Both the position numbers and the translations under genes were made by a program. A stretch of 64,000 bases of DNA, from NCBI RefSeq assembly GCF_021603585.1, contig NZ_BQHI01000004.1, positions 62,001 to 126,000 of the forward strand, written 5' to 3'. The notes under the pieces are model-generated. The model was not told the DNA's origin. It saw nothing but the letters and a program-made list of their open reading frames with translations, and did not search any database. Shown here piece after piece: positions 17,601 through 26,119 of this stretch (positions are counted from its first letter, which is position 1; every line of letters begins with the position of its first letter). Source of the stretch: Pseudomonas sputi. Its GTDB lineage: Bacteria > Pseudomonadota > Gammaproteobacteria > Pseudomonadales > Pseudomonadaceae.

Positions 17601-19452
17601 TCTGGCGGGCGGCGCATTCAAGCGTCAGTGCGTAAGCGTCCGGGCGGAAGCCGTTGAGGGCGGAGCGCTGCGCACGGCTCGGCTGATCGGCATTGATGAC
17701 ATTGCTGACAATAGCCTGCACCGAGGGGCTCAGGGAGCCGGTGAGCGACCGGAGCCTGGCTTCACCATTGACCCCCACGAACCAGGCTTGGGCCAGATCC
17801 GGTTTCAGGCGCTCGAGCCAATAGCGCTGGATCGCCAGGTTCGCCATCGGCTGAGCCTTAAGTTGCTCGAGGATTGGCGCAGCCACCGAATCGAACGTCT
17901 TGATCGCTGCAAGCGCCTTGTCCGCCAGCACCACGGAAGGTTGCTGGTTGCCGGCAATCACTGGATGCGTGCTCCAGCGTCCGCCCGCATCGATTTGCTG
18001 CAGCCGTTCATGGATCATCGAGCGGATGTCCAGGCTCTTGTCGAACAGGGCGTGCAGGTTCACGGCTCCGTCGCTGTGGCGAAAGACCTGCAGCGCATAT
18101 TCGATGTTCTGCCGTTGTTTGGTGATGATCGACTCGAACAGAATCCTGAAAATGTCACCGACAATCCGCTCGCCGGTCACTTGCGGCTGGCCGAATCCGA
18201 GAAAACGATTCCGTTCGTCCAGGCTCAGCAGGCCATAGAGTTCGTCTTCGTGGCCCCTGGCGAGGAATTTTGCCCTCAGCGTGTCCTTGAGATCCCTGTA
18301 GTCCTTGAGCAGTTGCAAGCCGTGAGCGGGCGTGTAGAGAAAGGCATGAGGCTCGCTGATCATCAGTGAGCCCGCCAGTTCCACATAATTGGCTTCGCGC
18401 TCCCAAAGACGCACGTTTTCCACGACTGGAAAGCGTGCGGCCTGAGCGACCGGCCGGATCAATTGCTGCAGCGTGTTGAATTGCCCGGCATCGATAACGC
18501 CGCTTTCGCGCCTGGACATCCATTCGCTGTACGCCTGATCTTCCAGCGCCTGGCCAAACAGGGTGCGTCGCGACAGTCCGAGGGCGGATGGCGCTTCCCA
18601 ATAACGCTCCAAATGCCGGAACAACAGCGCTGGCAGTTTGCTTGCAGCGTGTATGACCGCTTTCTCCCAGTGCGCCTGATCTTCGGTGGCCGGTGTTCTT
18701 CCCGGATTGGAAAAGTGCGGCGGCTGTTCGGTTGGCCAATGCTGGTGGCGGTAGTACATCAGTACGGCGTCACTCAGGCTCATGAGGTCGGCCAGTCGGT
18801 TGAAGCTGACTTGAGTGCGGCTTTGCGGCAATGACCCGAAGTGAGGCTGGAGCAGTTCATCCAGCAGCGCCTCCAGGAGCTGTCTCAGTGTCGGAAGCTT
18901 TTTCAGCTCCTCGCACATTGTGCCGGCATTCAGCAGCAGGCTCTGCCGAAAGTCAGCCAATTGCTCGGCGAAGACGTCACCGGTGAAGCGGGTGAGCGTC
19001 ATTGAAATACGCTCCGCGCCCTGTAATCGCTGGCGCTGGTGCAAGGCCAGGAACGCCAGCAGTTTATCCTGCTCATCGACGTCGTTGAGCCGTCGTTCGA
19101 GCCGCTCTTTCAAGTCGGCACGGTTGTGGAACTTCTGGATGCCCGCCAGTGGGGTGTAGAGGATCAGCCCCCTGTCGTCCGGCGTTTCACCGATGACAAA
19201 GGCGCCAGCCAATGGCACGGGCGCCTCGCCGGCGATGGGAAGCAGAACACGCTCGATAACCATGGATGGGTCTTGCTGGCGACGCAGTGCGTCGGATGCC
19301 AGTCTGGCATGGCCGAGCCATCGCAAATCCTTTTCACTCAGGCCGTGGGCCTTGCCCAGTTCGGGCCACAGGCTCGGTGAGTCGAAGGTTTCGGGGAATA
19401 ACAACGGTGGCGTGGGGGCTGGCATCTCGAGTCTCGATAAGGGCGTTTGCAC
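14680..19452 (-). CDS. giant DUF6543-like (dermonecrotic-toxin domain) protein with an HExxH motif
   Basis: A 1590-codon gene. The product resembles the large Pseudomonas proteins annotated with DUF6543 or dermonecrotic-toxin-like domains. A block, L-(Y/W)-T-P followed by a helical stretch ending in paired Leu/Arg, recurs with its Leu at residues 98, 372, 644 and 1000, giving tandem modules of about 273, 273 and 355 residues. Near the C terminus TLIHEFSHQFS contains HExxH (1454-1458), a zinc-peptidase signature reminiscent of M35-type peptidases. No signal peptide is visible. The frame can start at GTG 19452 or ATG 19425 (1581 codons); neither has a clear ribosome binding site. It is monocistronic. 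A secreted effector or contact toxin is possible but unproven. Confidence 0.7.
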   Translation of the reverse strand: MQTPLSRLEMPAPTPPLLFPETFDSPSLWPELGKAHGLSEKDLRWLGHARLASDALRRQQDPSMVIERVLLPIAGEAPVPLAGAFVIGETPDDRGLILYTPLAGIQKFHNRADLKERLERRLNDVDEQDKLLAFLALHQRQRLQGAERISMTLTRFTGDVFAEQLADFRQSLLLNAGTMCEELKKLPTLRQLLEALLDELLQPHFGSLPQSRTQVSFNRLADLMSLSDAVLMYYRHQHWPTEQPPHFSNPGRTPATEDQAHWEKAVIHAASKLPALLFRHLERYWEAPSALGLSRRTLFGQALEDQAYSEWMSRRESGVIDAGQFNTLQQLIRPVAQAARFPVVENVRLWEREANYVELAGSLMISEPHAFLYTPAHGLQLLKDYRDLKDTLRAKFLARGHEDELYGLLSLDERNRFLGFGQPQVTGERIVGDIFRILFESIITKQRQNIEYALQVFRHSDGAVNLHALFDKSLDIRSMIHERLQQIDAGGRWSTHPVIAGNQQPSVVLADKALAAIKTFDSVAAPILEQLKAQPMANLAIQRYWLERLKPDLAQAWFVGVNGEARLRSLTGSLSPSVQAIVSNVINADQPSRAQRSALNGFRPDAYALTLECAARQIPVPLAHCVFITERGGLDEQHSGRAVLWTPALGLEVFDTVAVARQVLNRRLGDSDQCLFLLENIAPSQYQPHRRYSLGPFQYIDGNVLHERMQSTLEHYLDRCQQVRERISDVTRRDRALAALRGACLPTNLPLASAHARAIATQQTLPAWLGMAPVREQKRHVELLEQWYRSVTDDKDYLSGVPSLVEHVEQTLKSMFDSRFPGNRLAPHEIEITPNLALAGPARPLAEFALNHINVAQGTGFRITSKSAKTLPAGLDQTAVTQMLLSLAIPTTYARKVMQALSANTPESHARKQRFFRQLPWQLLQHAHAAKLQQHLSDNAFGLIHQVLDMPDALARAAVPGAHAIASPLALIKTAGATAVFVQGMYVFTPGKGHKGPLVLYTPYAEQVFQEFEDEKNLIAALNMPGLLQDLLLRRLPDSERAILRNLLMSSIGQTSEMKLAIHAIEGHLLEELYNDNLLLLEQQLGTQKNPESQFDWETAKILFSQEIRQLSAMLPGKLGYIPVLWKAYDDFKDSAEALQNHHWKRALKSFIQGAEQMVLVGLLPQASGATQAVADEVQATADTAELASIDLTSPARTSLQSFEVTDVALKDLKFNPNQGTYLQISRNRHFAAVDGKVYPVVKSGNAWRLADSVIQGPLFQKNGPRMVRVADHQTVHYGQAFGRLVERQNTTYMRRTMLNIEAQGMDEIRIRFPLKARALVNAIDQARRYAFYCLHNLVPLANGALHSRVNRFLKDFFNVPTVTLELLSRINAAIVPICNALVDPSDELLDTDRFVVGSNKLLHDVIAFVLDGDARKRVHFTEHFFQQQLDHYKPFILEPFDVDGHAQASTLIHEFSHQFSKALDIITLRAREPFSDLISTITSGGLALYNDLVSDQQSALSLSTPRARLFAEWNAVLKTWVDFDKVPGMELIHAEILRLTGARNLREARDAFLDQQSANARTAVILRNADSIARLICEVGRQLDPVPAP

Positions 19453-19631
19453 GCGTGGATAGATCGAAACCCAAGGCTAAAAAAACGCTGCCTGGTGCCG
19501 GTGGTAAATACATATCGCGTCCGGGTCGTTGCGCATGCCAGGGTTGACAGGTTGCCGGCTGCATGTGGTTAATCCGGTTGCGGGTTGTCCGTTCGCTGTT
19601 GTTCCCTCCAATAATTATTCTGGAGCTTCAG

Positions 19632-20663
19632 ATGTCTGCGCCTCACGATCATGCGGTCTCGTCCACGGTGTCCCTGGACGAGCTGACTCAACTGCTGGAA
19701 ACGATTTTCACCCGTCACGGCACCTCGGCCGAAGTCGCCCGAACGCTGGCCGCCAATTGCGCCGCTGCCGAGCGGGACGGCGCCCACAGTCACGGGGTTT
19801 TCCGGATTCCCGGATATGTCTCGACGCTCAACAGCGGCTGGGTCAACGGTCAGGCCGTGCCGAACGTCGAAGACGTGGCTTCAGGATTTGTCAGTGTCGA
19901 TGCCGGCAATGGATTTGCTCAACCTGCGCTGGCGGCTGCACGGCCGCTGCTGGTGGAAAAGGCCCGCAGCGCCGGGATCGCGGTGCTGGCGATCCGCAAT
20001 TCCCATCACTTTGCCGCGTTGTGGCCGGACGTCGAGCCTTTCGCCGACGAAGGCCTGGTGGCGCTGAGTGTGGTCAACAGCATGACCTGCGTGGTGCCGC
20101 ACGGCGCCGACCGGCCATTGTTCGGCACCAACCCGATCGCCTTTGCCGCGCCCCGGGCCGATGGTGCGCCGATCGTGTTCGACCTGGCCACCAGCGCCAT
20201 TGCCCATGGCGACGTGCAGATCGCCGCGCGCAAGGGAGACAAACTGCCGGCGGGCATGGGCGTCGACAGCCTCGGCCAGCCCACCTGCGACCCGAAAGCG
20301 ATTCTGGAAGGCGGCGCGTTGCTGCCGTTTGGCGGGCACAAAGGCTCGGCGCTGTCGATGATGGTCGAGCTGCTGGCCGCCGCGCTGACCGGCGGCAATT
20401 TCTCGTTCGAATTCGACTGGAAGAACCATCCGGGGGCCAAAACCCCGTGGACCGGTCAGTTGCTGATCGTCATCGACCCGAGCAAGACCGCCGGACAAAG
20501 CTTTGCCGAACGCAGTCAGGAACTTGTGCGGCAGATGCACGGGGTAGGGCTCAAGCGCTTGCCGGGAGATCGGCGGCATTTGCAGCGGGCCAAGTCTTTG
20601 GCCAAAGGAATCGAGCTGGATCAACAGACCCTGTCACAGTTGCGAGAACTGGCCGGCGAATGA
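19632..20663 (+). CDS. dpkA: delta1-piperideine-2-carboxylate / pyrroline-2-carboxylate reductase DpkA
   Basis: A 343-residue NADPH-dependent imine reductase of the malate/L-lactate dehydrogenase (Ldh2) family, matching P. putida DpkA in length and in long blocks: DGAHSHGVFRIPGY, NSHHFAALWPDVEPF, NPIAFAAPRA, LLPFGGHKGSALSMM. It reduces delta1-piperideine-2-carboxylate to L-pipecolate and delta1-pyrroline-2-carboxylate to L-proline, acting in D-lysine and D-proline catabolism. The ATG at 19632 has GGAG 6 bases upstream. An in-frame ATG at 19563 would add 23 residues not found in the family. It is a single gene followed by a terminator. Confidence 0.9.
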   Translation: MSAPHDHAVSSTVSLDELTQLLETIFTRHGTSAEVARTLAANCAAAERDGAHSHGVFRIPGYVSTLNSGWVNGQAVPNVEDVASGFVSVDAGNGFAQPALAAARPLLVEKARSAGIAVLAIRNSHHFAALWPDVEPFADEGLVALSVVNSMTCVVPHGADRPLFGTNPIAFAAPRADGAPIVFDLATSAIAHGDVQIAARKGDKLPAGMGVDSLGQPTCDPKAILEGGALLPFGGHKGSALSMMVELLAAALTGGNFSFEFDWKNHPGAKTPWTGQLLIVIDPSKTAGQSFAERSQELVRQMHGVGLKRLPGDRRHLQRAKSLAKGIELDQQTLSQLRELAGE

Positions 20664-20679
20664 GTGTTTGCCGGACATG

Positions 20680-20711
20680 AAAAAGGCGAGCCTGCGAGGG
20701 CTCGCCTTTTT
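20680..20711. terminator. bidirectional terminator between dpkA and the DUF883 gene
   Basis: Stem AAAAAGGCGAGCC / GGCTCGCCTTTTT with a 6-base loop. The A and T flanks make it work for the + strand dpkA and for the convergent minus-strand gene. Confidence 0.85.
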
Positions 20712-20720
20712 GGTTCACGC

Positions 20721-21038
20721 TCAGCGGCGACCAAGCAGCAATCCGACCACCAGACCGAAACCGGCGGAGATCGCCACGGTCTGCCACGGGTGCCCGCCGA
20801 TGTAGCTCTCGGTGGCGTCTACCGCGGGTTTGGTGCGATCACGCACGTGGGTGACCGAATCCAGCGCCTGCTGCAATTTCTGGGCGATTTGCCCGCGCAG
20901 GGTCTCCGCTTCCTCGCCGACCAGTGAGGCACTGCTCTTGAGCAGTTTTTCCGACTCTTCGATCAGCGCCTGAAGTTCGCTGAAGGCCTGGTCCTTGATT
21001 TGTTCTTCGGCGGCTTGAACGGCGGTTTTCCGGGCCAT
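20721..21038 (-). CDS. DUF883 (ElaB/YqjD-like) membrane-anchored protein
   Basis: A 105-residue protein: a long amphipathic helix (residues about 5-75, EEQIKDQAFSELQALIEESE onward), then a C-terminal membrane segment, TVAISAGFGLVVGLLLGRR. This is the layout of E. coli ElaB/YqjD, tail-anchored inner-membrane proteins, at least one of which binds ribosomes in stationary phase. AAGGAG is 7 bases before the ATG at 21038. An ATG 12 codons upstream was rejected because it lacks a ribosome binding site. Confidence 0.85.
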   Translation of the reverse strand: MARKTAVQAAEEQIKDQAFSELQALIEESEKLLKSSASLVGEEAETLRGQIAQKLQQALDSVTHVRDRTKPAVDATESYIGGHPWQTVAISAGFGLVVGLLLGRR

Positions 21039-21191
21039 TGGGTGACTCCTTGCAGGTGAATGGACAGTGAACAATGGAGTGTGGCGCGACTTGAAAAGTT
21101 GCAGCGATTTTCCATCCGGAGCAAAAACCAGCGTCAGAGGTTTCCGTCCAGCGTGTAAGATGTCGCCATTTCATGCAGCAGGTAATTCCCG

Positions 21192-21446
21192 ATGAGTTTC
21201 AATCTGGCCGACAAATCCCTCGCAGAGCGCGCCGCGCTGGAAGATGAAAAATCCCGACTGTTCGAACTCTGGCAGAACAATCTGGGCAAAGCCAAGGGTG
21301 AAGCCGCGCGGTTGTTCGGCGAGCGCGCCAAGCGCAAGGGCAAATGGGCCGAATTCGTGCGCGCCGAACTGGACGGCATGTCGCCGCCGGAATTCGCCAA
21401 CATGGTGCGCAGTGAAGTCAATCGCCTGATGGCGGCCAACAAGTAA
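21192..21446 (+). CDS. small charged protein of unknown function
   Basis: An 84-residue, highly charged, probably helical protein (SLAERAALEDEKSRLFELW, ERAKRKGKWAEFVRAEL) ending LMAANK. It has no signal peptide or membrane segment. GCAGG lies upstream of the ATG. It converges on the LysR gene with no space between the two stop codons. It looks like a conserved Pseudomonas protein of unknown function. I recognise no domain. Confidence 0.65.
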   Translation: MSFNLADKSLAERAALEDEKSRLFELWQNNLGKAKGEAARLFGERAKRKGKWAEFVRAELDGMSPPEFANMVRSEVNRLMAANK

Positions 21447-22361
21447 TCACTCGGCTCTGAAACTGGCGCCAATCGCTTCGCGCACCGTCAGCACCACCGG
21501 ATCGATCTGTGTGCTGGTGCGCCAGCCCAGTTCGATTGGGTAACGCGGCAGCGCCAGCGGGCAGGGCAGCAGCGCCAGCCCGCTCATTGAAGCAATGGCC
21601 TGCGCCGCGTGGGTCGGAATGGTCGCCACCGCATCGCTGCCCTTGAGCAGGTGCGGCAACGCCGCGAAATGCGTGGTCGAGGCGCAGACCCGGCGAGTCC
21701 GGCCCAGCGCCGCCAGCCCTTCATCGGTGATCCCGATAAAACCGCCCGACGACACCAGCAGGTGCTCGCGGGTGACGAATTCCTCCAGATCGATCTGCTG
21801 CTGGCCCGGCGCCAGGCTCGCCGGATCCACCAGACACGCATAACCCCCTTCGCCCAACACCTGACGACTGAGCAGCCGCTCGGCAAATCCGCCGGCGGTG
21901 ATTGCCAGGTCGATACTGCGCTCCATCAGCGCCCGGGCGACGATCTGGCTGTGGGTCTGGCGGAAGATCAGCCGCAGTTTCGGTGCGCGGCGGGCGATTT
22001 CCTCGATCAGCCGTCGGCCGTAAGCGATTTCGAAATCGTCCGACAGGCCCACGGTGACCGAGCGTCCTTCGTAGTGATGGGCGGTCGGGTCGACCATGGC
22101 CAGACTTTGCCGGCACTTGTTCAGGGCATCGCTGACCACCGGTTTCAACTGGTTGGCCTTGAGGGTCGGGGCCAGCCCCCGGCCGGTGCGCACGAACAGT
22201 TGATCGCCATACACCTCGCGCAACCGGCGCAAGGCTGCGCTGACCGCCGACTGGGTCACGCCCAGACGCAACGCTGCGCGGCTGGCGCTGGACTCTTCAT
22301 GCAGGGCTTCGAAGACTTTCAGCAGGTTGAGGTCGACGGTTGCGATATTCATCTGGCTCAT
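21447..22361 (-). CDS. LysR-family regulator, divergent to the nitrilase
   Basis: A 304-residue LysR-type regulator. The winged helix is at residues about 9-65 (LNLLKVFEALHEESSASRAALRLGVTQSAVSAAL) and the inducer-binding domain follows (VTVGLSDDFEIAYGRRLIEEI onward). It is divergent from the nitrilase with an 84-base gap, so it very likely controls that gene and responds to a nitrile- or acid-related ligand (inference). An ATG three codons in is an alternative start. Confidence 0.88.
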   Translation of the reverse strand: MSQMNIATVDLNLLKVFEALHEESSASRAALRLGVTQSAVSAALRRLREVYGDQLFVRTGRGLAPTLKANQLKPVVSDALNKCRQSLAMVDPTAHHYEGRSVTVGLSDDFEIAYGRRLIEEIARRAPKLRLIFRQTHSQIVARALMERSIDLAITAGGFAERLLSRQVLGEGGYACLVDPASLAPGQQQIDLEEFVTREHLLVSSGGFIGITDEGLAALGRTRRVCASTTHFAALPHLLKGSDAVATIPTHAAQAIASMSGLALLPCPLALPRYPIELGWRTSTQIDPVVLTVREAIGASFRAE

Positions 22362-22445
22362 ATCATTCAGCAGTGGATCGGTCTTTATTCATGATCCTGT
22401 GGCGCCGGAGAATGAGCAACACCTGAACTACACGGAGTGACCACC

Positions 22446-23369
22446 ATGCCCAAATCAATCGTTGCCGCGCTGCAGATCGGCGCCTTGCCCGGTGGCAAGG
22501 CTGAAACCCTGGAACAGATCCTGAGCTGGGAAACCGCGATCATCGAGTCCGGCGCAGCGCTGGTGGTGATGCCCGAAGCCTTGCTCGGCGGTTACCCGAA
22601 AGGCGAGGGGTTCGGCACGCAGCTGGGTTATCGCTTGCCGGAAGGTCGGGAGGCCTACGCCCGTTATTTCGCCAATGCCATCGATGTACCGGGGGCGGAA
22701 ACCGAAGCGCTGGCCGGGCTGTCGGCGCGCACCGGTGCCAACCTGGTGATCGGCGTAATCGAGCGGGCCGGCAGCACCTTGCATTGCACCGCGCTGTATT
22801 TCGACCCGCAGGCGGGCCTGGTGGCCAAGCACCGTAAACTGATGCCCACCGGCACCGAGCGGCTGATCTGGGGCAAGGGCGATGGCTCGACGCTGCCGGT
22901 GCTCGACACCCAGGTCGGCAAGCTCGGCGCAGTGATCTGCTGGGAAAACATGATGCCGCTGATGCGCACGGCGATGTACGCCAAGGGCATCGAGGTCTGG
23001 TGCGCGCCGACTGTGGATGAGCGCGAGATGTGGCAGGTGAGCATGCGCCACATTGCCCACGAAGGGCGCTGTTTTGTGGTCAGCGCCTGTCAGGTGCAGG
23101 CCTCGCCGAATGAGCTGGGCGTGGAGATCGCCAACTGGCCGGCGGATCGACCGTTGATCGCCGGTGGCAGCGTGATCGTCGGGCCGATGGGCGACGTGCT
23201 GGCCGGGCCGTTGCGCGGCGAGGCCGGGCTGCTCACCGCTGAAATCGACACCGCCGAACTGGTCCGCGCCCGCTACGACTACGACGTGGTCGGCCACTAT
23301 GCGCGGCCGGATGTGTTTGAGCTGAGCGTCGATGAGCGGGCGAAACCGGGGGTGCGTTTCACGGTTTGA
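22446..23369 (+). CDS. nitrilase (C-N hydrolase family)
   Basis: A 307-residue carbon-nitrogen hydrolase with the full catalytic triad: Glu44 ([13 protein letters not shown]), Lys131 ([12 protein letters not shown]) and Cys165 ([11 protein letters not shown]). CWEN with the YPKG block is the pattern of true nitrilases, which convert nitriles to acids and ammonia, rather than of amidases. GGAG is 8 bases before the ATG at 22446; a GTG at 22437 overlaps that GGAG. It is divergent from a LysR regulator, and its 3' end overlaps the convergent GNAT gene by 11 bases. Substrate (aliphatic, aryl or cyanide-derived) not determined. Confidence 0.88.
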   Translation: MPKSIVAALQIGALPGGKAETLEQILSWETAIIESGAALVVMPEALLGGYPKGEGFGTQLGYRLPEGREAYARYFANAIDVPGAETEALAGLSARTGANLVIGVIERAGSTLHCTALYFDPQAGLVAKHRKLMPTGTERLIWGKGDGSTLPVLDTQVGKLGAVICWENMMPLMRTAMYAKGIEVWCAPTVDEREMWQVSMRHIAHEGRCFVVSACQVQASPNELGVEIANWPADRPLIAGGSVIVGPMGDVLAGPLRGEAGLLTAEIDTAELVRARYDYDVVGHYARPDVFELSVDERAKPGVRFTV

Positions 23370-23916
23370 CGGATTGTCGGCGCCGCCATTCTTCGCGGGT
23401 GATTTCCCAGATCTCCCGCGGGAAGCGGCCGCCGACGAAGTTGTCCTCGTCCGTGCGGATCAAGCGCATGCCAGTGCGCTCCGAGAGCTTTCGCGAGCCA
23501 AGGTTCGGTGCGGCTTTGGGCACGCGCATCAACGGTTGATCGAGGGTTTCGAACCAGTACCGGGTCACGGCGTCGCTGGCTTCGGTCATCAAGCCCCGAC
23601 CTTGCCAGGCCGGGGCGAGCCAGAACCCACGGTGGTTGTCCGGCTCGTCCATCAGGCTGATGTTGCCAATCAACTGTTCTGGCGCCGACTTGAGGCGGAT
23701 CGTCCAGTGCCACTCTTTGCCGGCCGCAACGGCGGGCAGCGCAATGTCGCGCAGGTAGGTGAGGGCGCCGTCGTCCGGGTAAGGCCAGGGAACGAAGACG
23801 TTCAGATACCGCACCACTTCCCAGTGGGGAAAATGCTCCTGGATGGCGTCGGCATCCGCGAGTTCAAGCGGGCGCAACATCAGCCGTTCGGTGTACAGCG
23901 GGGGAGTGTCTTGCAT
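23359..23916 (-). CDS. RimJ/RimL-type GNAT acetyltransferase
   Basis: A 185-residue GNAT protein. [19 protein letters not shown] is the usual RimJ/L start, [30 protein letters not shown] carries acetyl-CoA motif A (Q-G-R-G-L), and [13 protein letters not shown] is the C-terminal N-x-x-S motif. The family acetylates protein N termini, amino sugars or antibiotics; the substrate here is unknown. It is transcribed towards the nitrilase and overlaps it by 11 bases. Confidence 0.85.
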   Translation of the reverse strand: MQDTPPLYTERLMLRPLELADADAIQEHFPHWEVVRYLNVFVPWPYPDDGALTYLRDIALPAVAAGKEWHWTIRLKSAPEQLIGNISLMDEPDNHRGFWLAPAWQGRGLMTEASDAVTRYWFETLDQPLMRVPKAAPNLGSRKLSERTGMRLIRTDEDNFVGGRFPREIWEITREEWRRRQSVKP

Positions 23917-23966
23917 AAACCACGACTTCCATGTTCTGACAGTGGGCGGTGCAGGCTACCGCATCT

Positions 23967-24440
23967 TTACCAGGTTGCGGCACTGGCCCTGGGCAAACTC
24001 AGCTTGCCGGTGTCGACAAACCGCATCGTGCCGAATAACCCGCCCGCCAGTTTGCCGCGCAGCACATAGGGCAGATTGTCGAGGGTCTGGGTCTGGCTCA
24101 GGCCCAGGGTCTGGCGCAACACCGAGAACGCGGAAATGCTCACCGGGACGCTGACGATGGTTTCGGAAAAGCGTGGAATCGAGCCGCTCTGATCGCTCAC
24201 ACCCGACGCCAGCGAGTGGCCGTTGACCTCCAGATCCAGCGCGATGCCGTTGTAGTCGATGGGCGTTTCGTTGGGATTCTGCACCCGCAGCTTGATCGCG
24301 AAGCGCACTTCCAGATCCTGGCTCGGCAGCGGTTCGAGGCCGACCACGTTGATGTTCACCGGGTCGCGGTTGGGGAACAGCGCACAAGCGCTGAGGGAGA
24401 GCAGAAGCAGGGACAGGATGACGGCTTGGAGGCGGCGCAT
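23967..24440 (-). CDS. LEA type 2 (WHy domain) lipoprotein
   Basis: A 157-residue lipoprotein: signal sequence with lipobox LSAC at about residues 15-18, then an LEA_2/WHy beta-sandwich (VNINVVGLEPLPSQDLEVRF, LRVQNPNETPIDYNGIALDLEVNG). In bacteria such proteins are envelope lipoproteins, proposed to help in desiccation or stress. The ATG at 24440 has GAGAG 6 bases upstream; an in-frame ATG at 24497 would put 19 residues before the signal peptide. Transcription from the permease side is blocked by a terminator. Confidence 0.85.
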   Translation of the reverse strand: MRRLQAVILSLLLLSLSACALFPNRDPVNINVVGLEPLPSQDLEVRFAIKLRVQNPNETPIDYNGIALDLEVNGHSLASGVSDQSGSIPRFSETIVSVPVSISAFSVLRQTLGLSQTQTLDNLPYVLRGKLAGGLFGTMRFVDTGKLSLPRASAATW

Positions 24441-24456
24441 TGATGCTCTCTCATTG

Positions 24457-24494
24457 AAAAAGGGCTGAACCGTTGCCGGTATCAGCCCTTTTTT
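24457..24494 (-). terminator. terminator of the NCS2 permease gene
   Basis: Stem AAAAAGGGCTGA / TCAGCCCTTTTTT with a 13-base loop. The minus strand ends in T residues, just past the permease stop. Confidence 0.85.
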
Positions 24495-24510
24495 CATCGA
24501 GCGGACAGGA

Positions 24511-25977
24511 TCAACGGTTCAACTGTGCGACAGCGGCCGGCGCGGCGGGTTCAGCTTTGGCCGGCAGGTCGGGGTTTTCCATGACCTGAAGAATAGAGGC
24601 TTCCGGGTCGAAGTCATCTTCTTCCAGTTCGATGAATTCTTCCGGCAGGAAGATATTCAGCACGATCGCACACAGCGCGCCGACGGTGATCGGCGATTCG
24701 AAGATGTTGCGCAGCGCCTGCGGCAGTTCGCGCAGCACTTCCGGCACGGCGGCAATGCCCAGGCCCATGCCGACGGAAATCGCCACGATCAGCATGTTGC
24801 GCCGATGCAGGCCGGCCTCGGCGAGGATCTTGATGCCGGCCACGGCCACGGTGCCGAACATCACCAGCTCTGCGCCGCCGAGCACCGGTTTCGGCATCAG
24901 TTGCAGCACCGCGCCGATCATCGGGAACAGCCCCAGCAGCACCAACAGGCCGGCGATGAAGAACGCCACGTAACGGCTGGCCACGCCAGTGAGCTGAATC
25001 ACCCCGTTGTTCTGGGCGAAGGTCACCATCGGCATGCTGTTGAACACCGCCGCCATGGCCGAGTTGAGGCCATCGGCGAGCAGCCCGGACTTGATCCGGC
25101 GGATGTACAGCGGGCCTTTGACCGGCTGCCGGGAAATCATCGAGTTGGCGGTCAGGTCACCGGCCGCTTCCAGCGGCGATACCAGGAAAATCACCGCCAC
25201 CGGCACGAACGCCACCCAGTCGAAGTTGAAGCCGTACTTGAACGGCACCGGCACGCTGACCACCGGCACTTCTGGCAGATTGGCGAAGTCCACCGTGCCC
25301 ATCAGCCACGCCACCACGTAGCCGAGGGTCAGGCCGATGACGATTGCGCCCAACCGCAGGAACGGCACGTCCACCCGGTTCAACACCACGATGGTGCCCA
25401 GCACCAGCGCCGCCAGAAATACATGGCTGGCCGCGCCCAGATCCGCCGCGCCGAAACCGCCGGCAATGTCGGTCATCGCCACTTTGATCAGCGACAGGCC
25501 CATCAGGGTGATGATGGTGCCGGTCACCACCGGGGTGATCAGCATGCGCAATTTACCGATGAACTGGCTCAGCACCACTTCGATGAACGCGGCGAAGAAG
25601 CACACGCCGAAGATCGTCGACAGGATCTCATCGGTGCCGCCGCCCCGGGCCTTGACCATAAAGCCTGCACTGAGAATCACGCTGATAAAGGAAAAACTGG
25701 TGCCTTGCAGGCACAGCAGCCCCGAACCGACGGGGCCGAAGCGCTTGGCCTGAACGAAGGTACCGAGGCCCGAGACGAACAGCGCCATGCTGATCAGGTA
25801 CGGGATTTCGCTTTGCAGGCCGAGGGCGCCGCCCATGATCAGGGTCGGGGTGATGATGCCGACGAAGCTGGCCAGCACGTGTTGCAGGGCGGCAAACACC
25901 GTTGCGGTGAAGTGCGGACGGTCGTTGAGGCCGTAGATCAGATCATTGTTGCGCGGGGCTTTTTCAGAGACGGTCAT
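24511..25977 (-). CDS. NCS2-family nucleobase (xanthine/uracil type) permease
   Basis: A 488-residue polytopic membrane protein of the nucleobase-cation symporter-2 family. The family marks are the early QHVLASFVGIITP helix, the conserved SPLEAAGDLTANS, and QNNGVIQLTG in the signature motif. It imports purines or pyrimidines with protons. The open frame reaches much further upstream through a palindromic repeat, but homology begins near ATG 25977 (MTVSEKAPRNNDLIYGL). No good ribosome binding site is seen before that ATG. The acidic C-terminal tail (about 50 residues) is variable in the family. Substrate unresolved. Confidence 0.85.
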   Translation of the reverse strand: MTVSEKAPRNNDLIYGLNDRPHFTATVFAALQHVLASFVGIITPTLIMGGALGLQSEIPYLISMALFVSGLGTFVQAKRFGPVGSGLLCLQGTSFSFISVILSAGFMVKARGGGTDEILSTIFGVCFFAAFIEVVLSQFIGKLRMLITPVVTGTIITLMGLSLIKVAMTDIAGGFGAADLGAASHVFLAALVLGTIVVLNRVDVPFLRLGAIVIGLTLGYVVAWLMGTVDFANLPEVPVVSVPVPFKYGFNFDWVAFVPVAVIFLVSPLEAAGDLTANSMISRQPVKGPLYIRRIKSGLLADGLNSAMAAVFNSMPMVTFAQNNGVIQLTGVASRYVAFFIAGLLVLLGLFPMIGAVLQLMPKPVLGGAELVMFGTVAVAGIKILAEAGLHRRNMLIVAISVGMGLGIAAVPEVLRELPQALRNIFESPITVGALCAIVLNIFLPEEFIELEEDDFDPEASILQVMENPDLPAKAEPAAPAAVAQLNR

Positions 25978-26060
25978 GGTGGTGTGCGTGCCGCAATGCG
26001 GGGCCGGGTCGGAAAATGGGTGCGCAGGATGCCGTAAGCGAGGGGCGAGGGCAACGCATG

Positions 26061-26112
26061 ATCGTTCCCACGCTCTGCGTGGGAATGCAGCCGGGGACGC
26101 TCCGCGTTCCAA
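26061..26112. repeat. Pseudomonas GTTCCCACGC-type palindromic intergenic repeat
   Basis: Two adjoining hairpins: GTTCCCACGC-TCT-GCGTGGGAA (26064-26085) and GGGACGC-TCC-GCGTTCC (26094-26110). The sequence belongs to the short extragenic repeats scattered through P. fluorescens-group genomes. It lies between the permease and the LysR gene and may also act as an mRNA-stabilising or terminating structure. Confidence 0.75.
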
Positions 26113-26119
26113 AAAATGA

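Noticed and set aside
26061-26112. The palindromic repeat as an insertion-sequence end or attachment site
   Set aside because: It matches the dispersed short Pseudomonas repeats, and no transposase or integrase gene is nearby.
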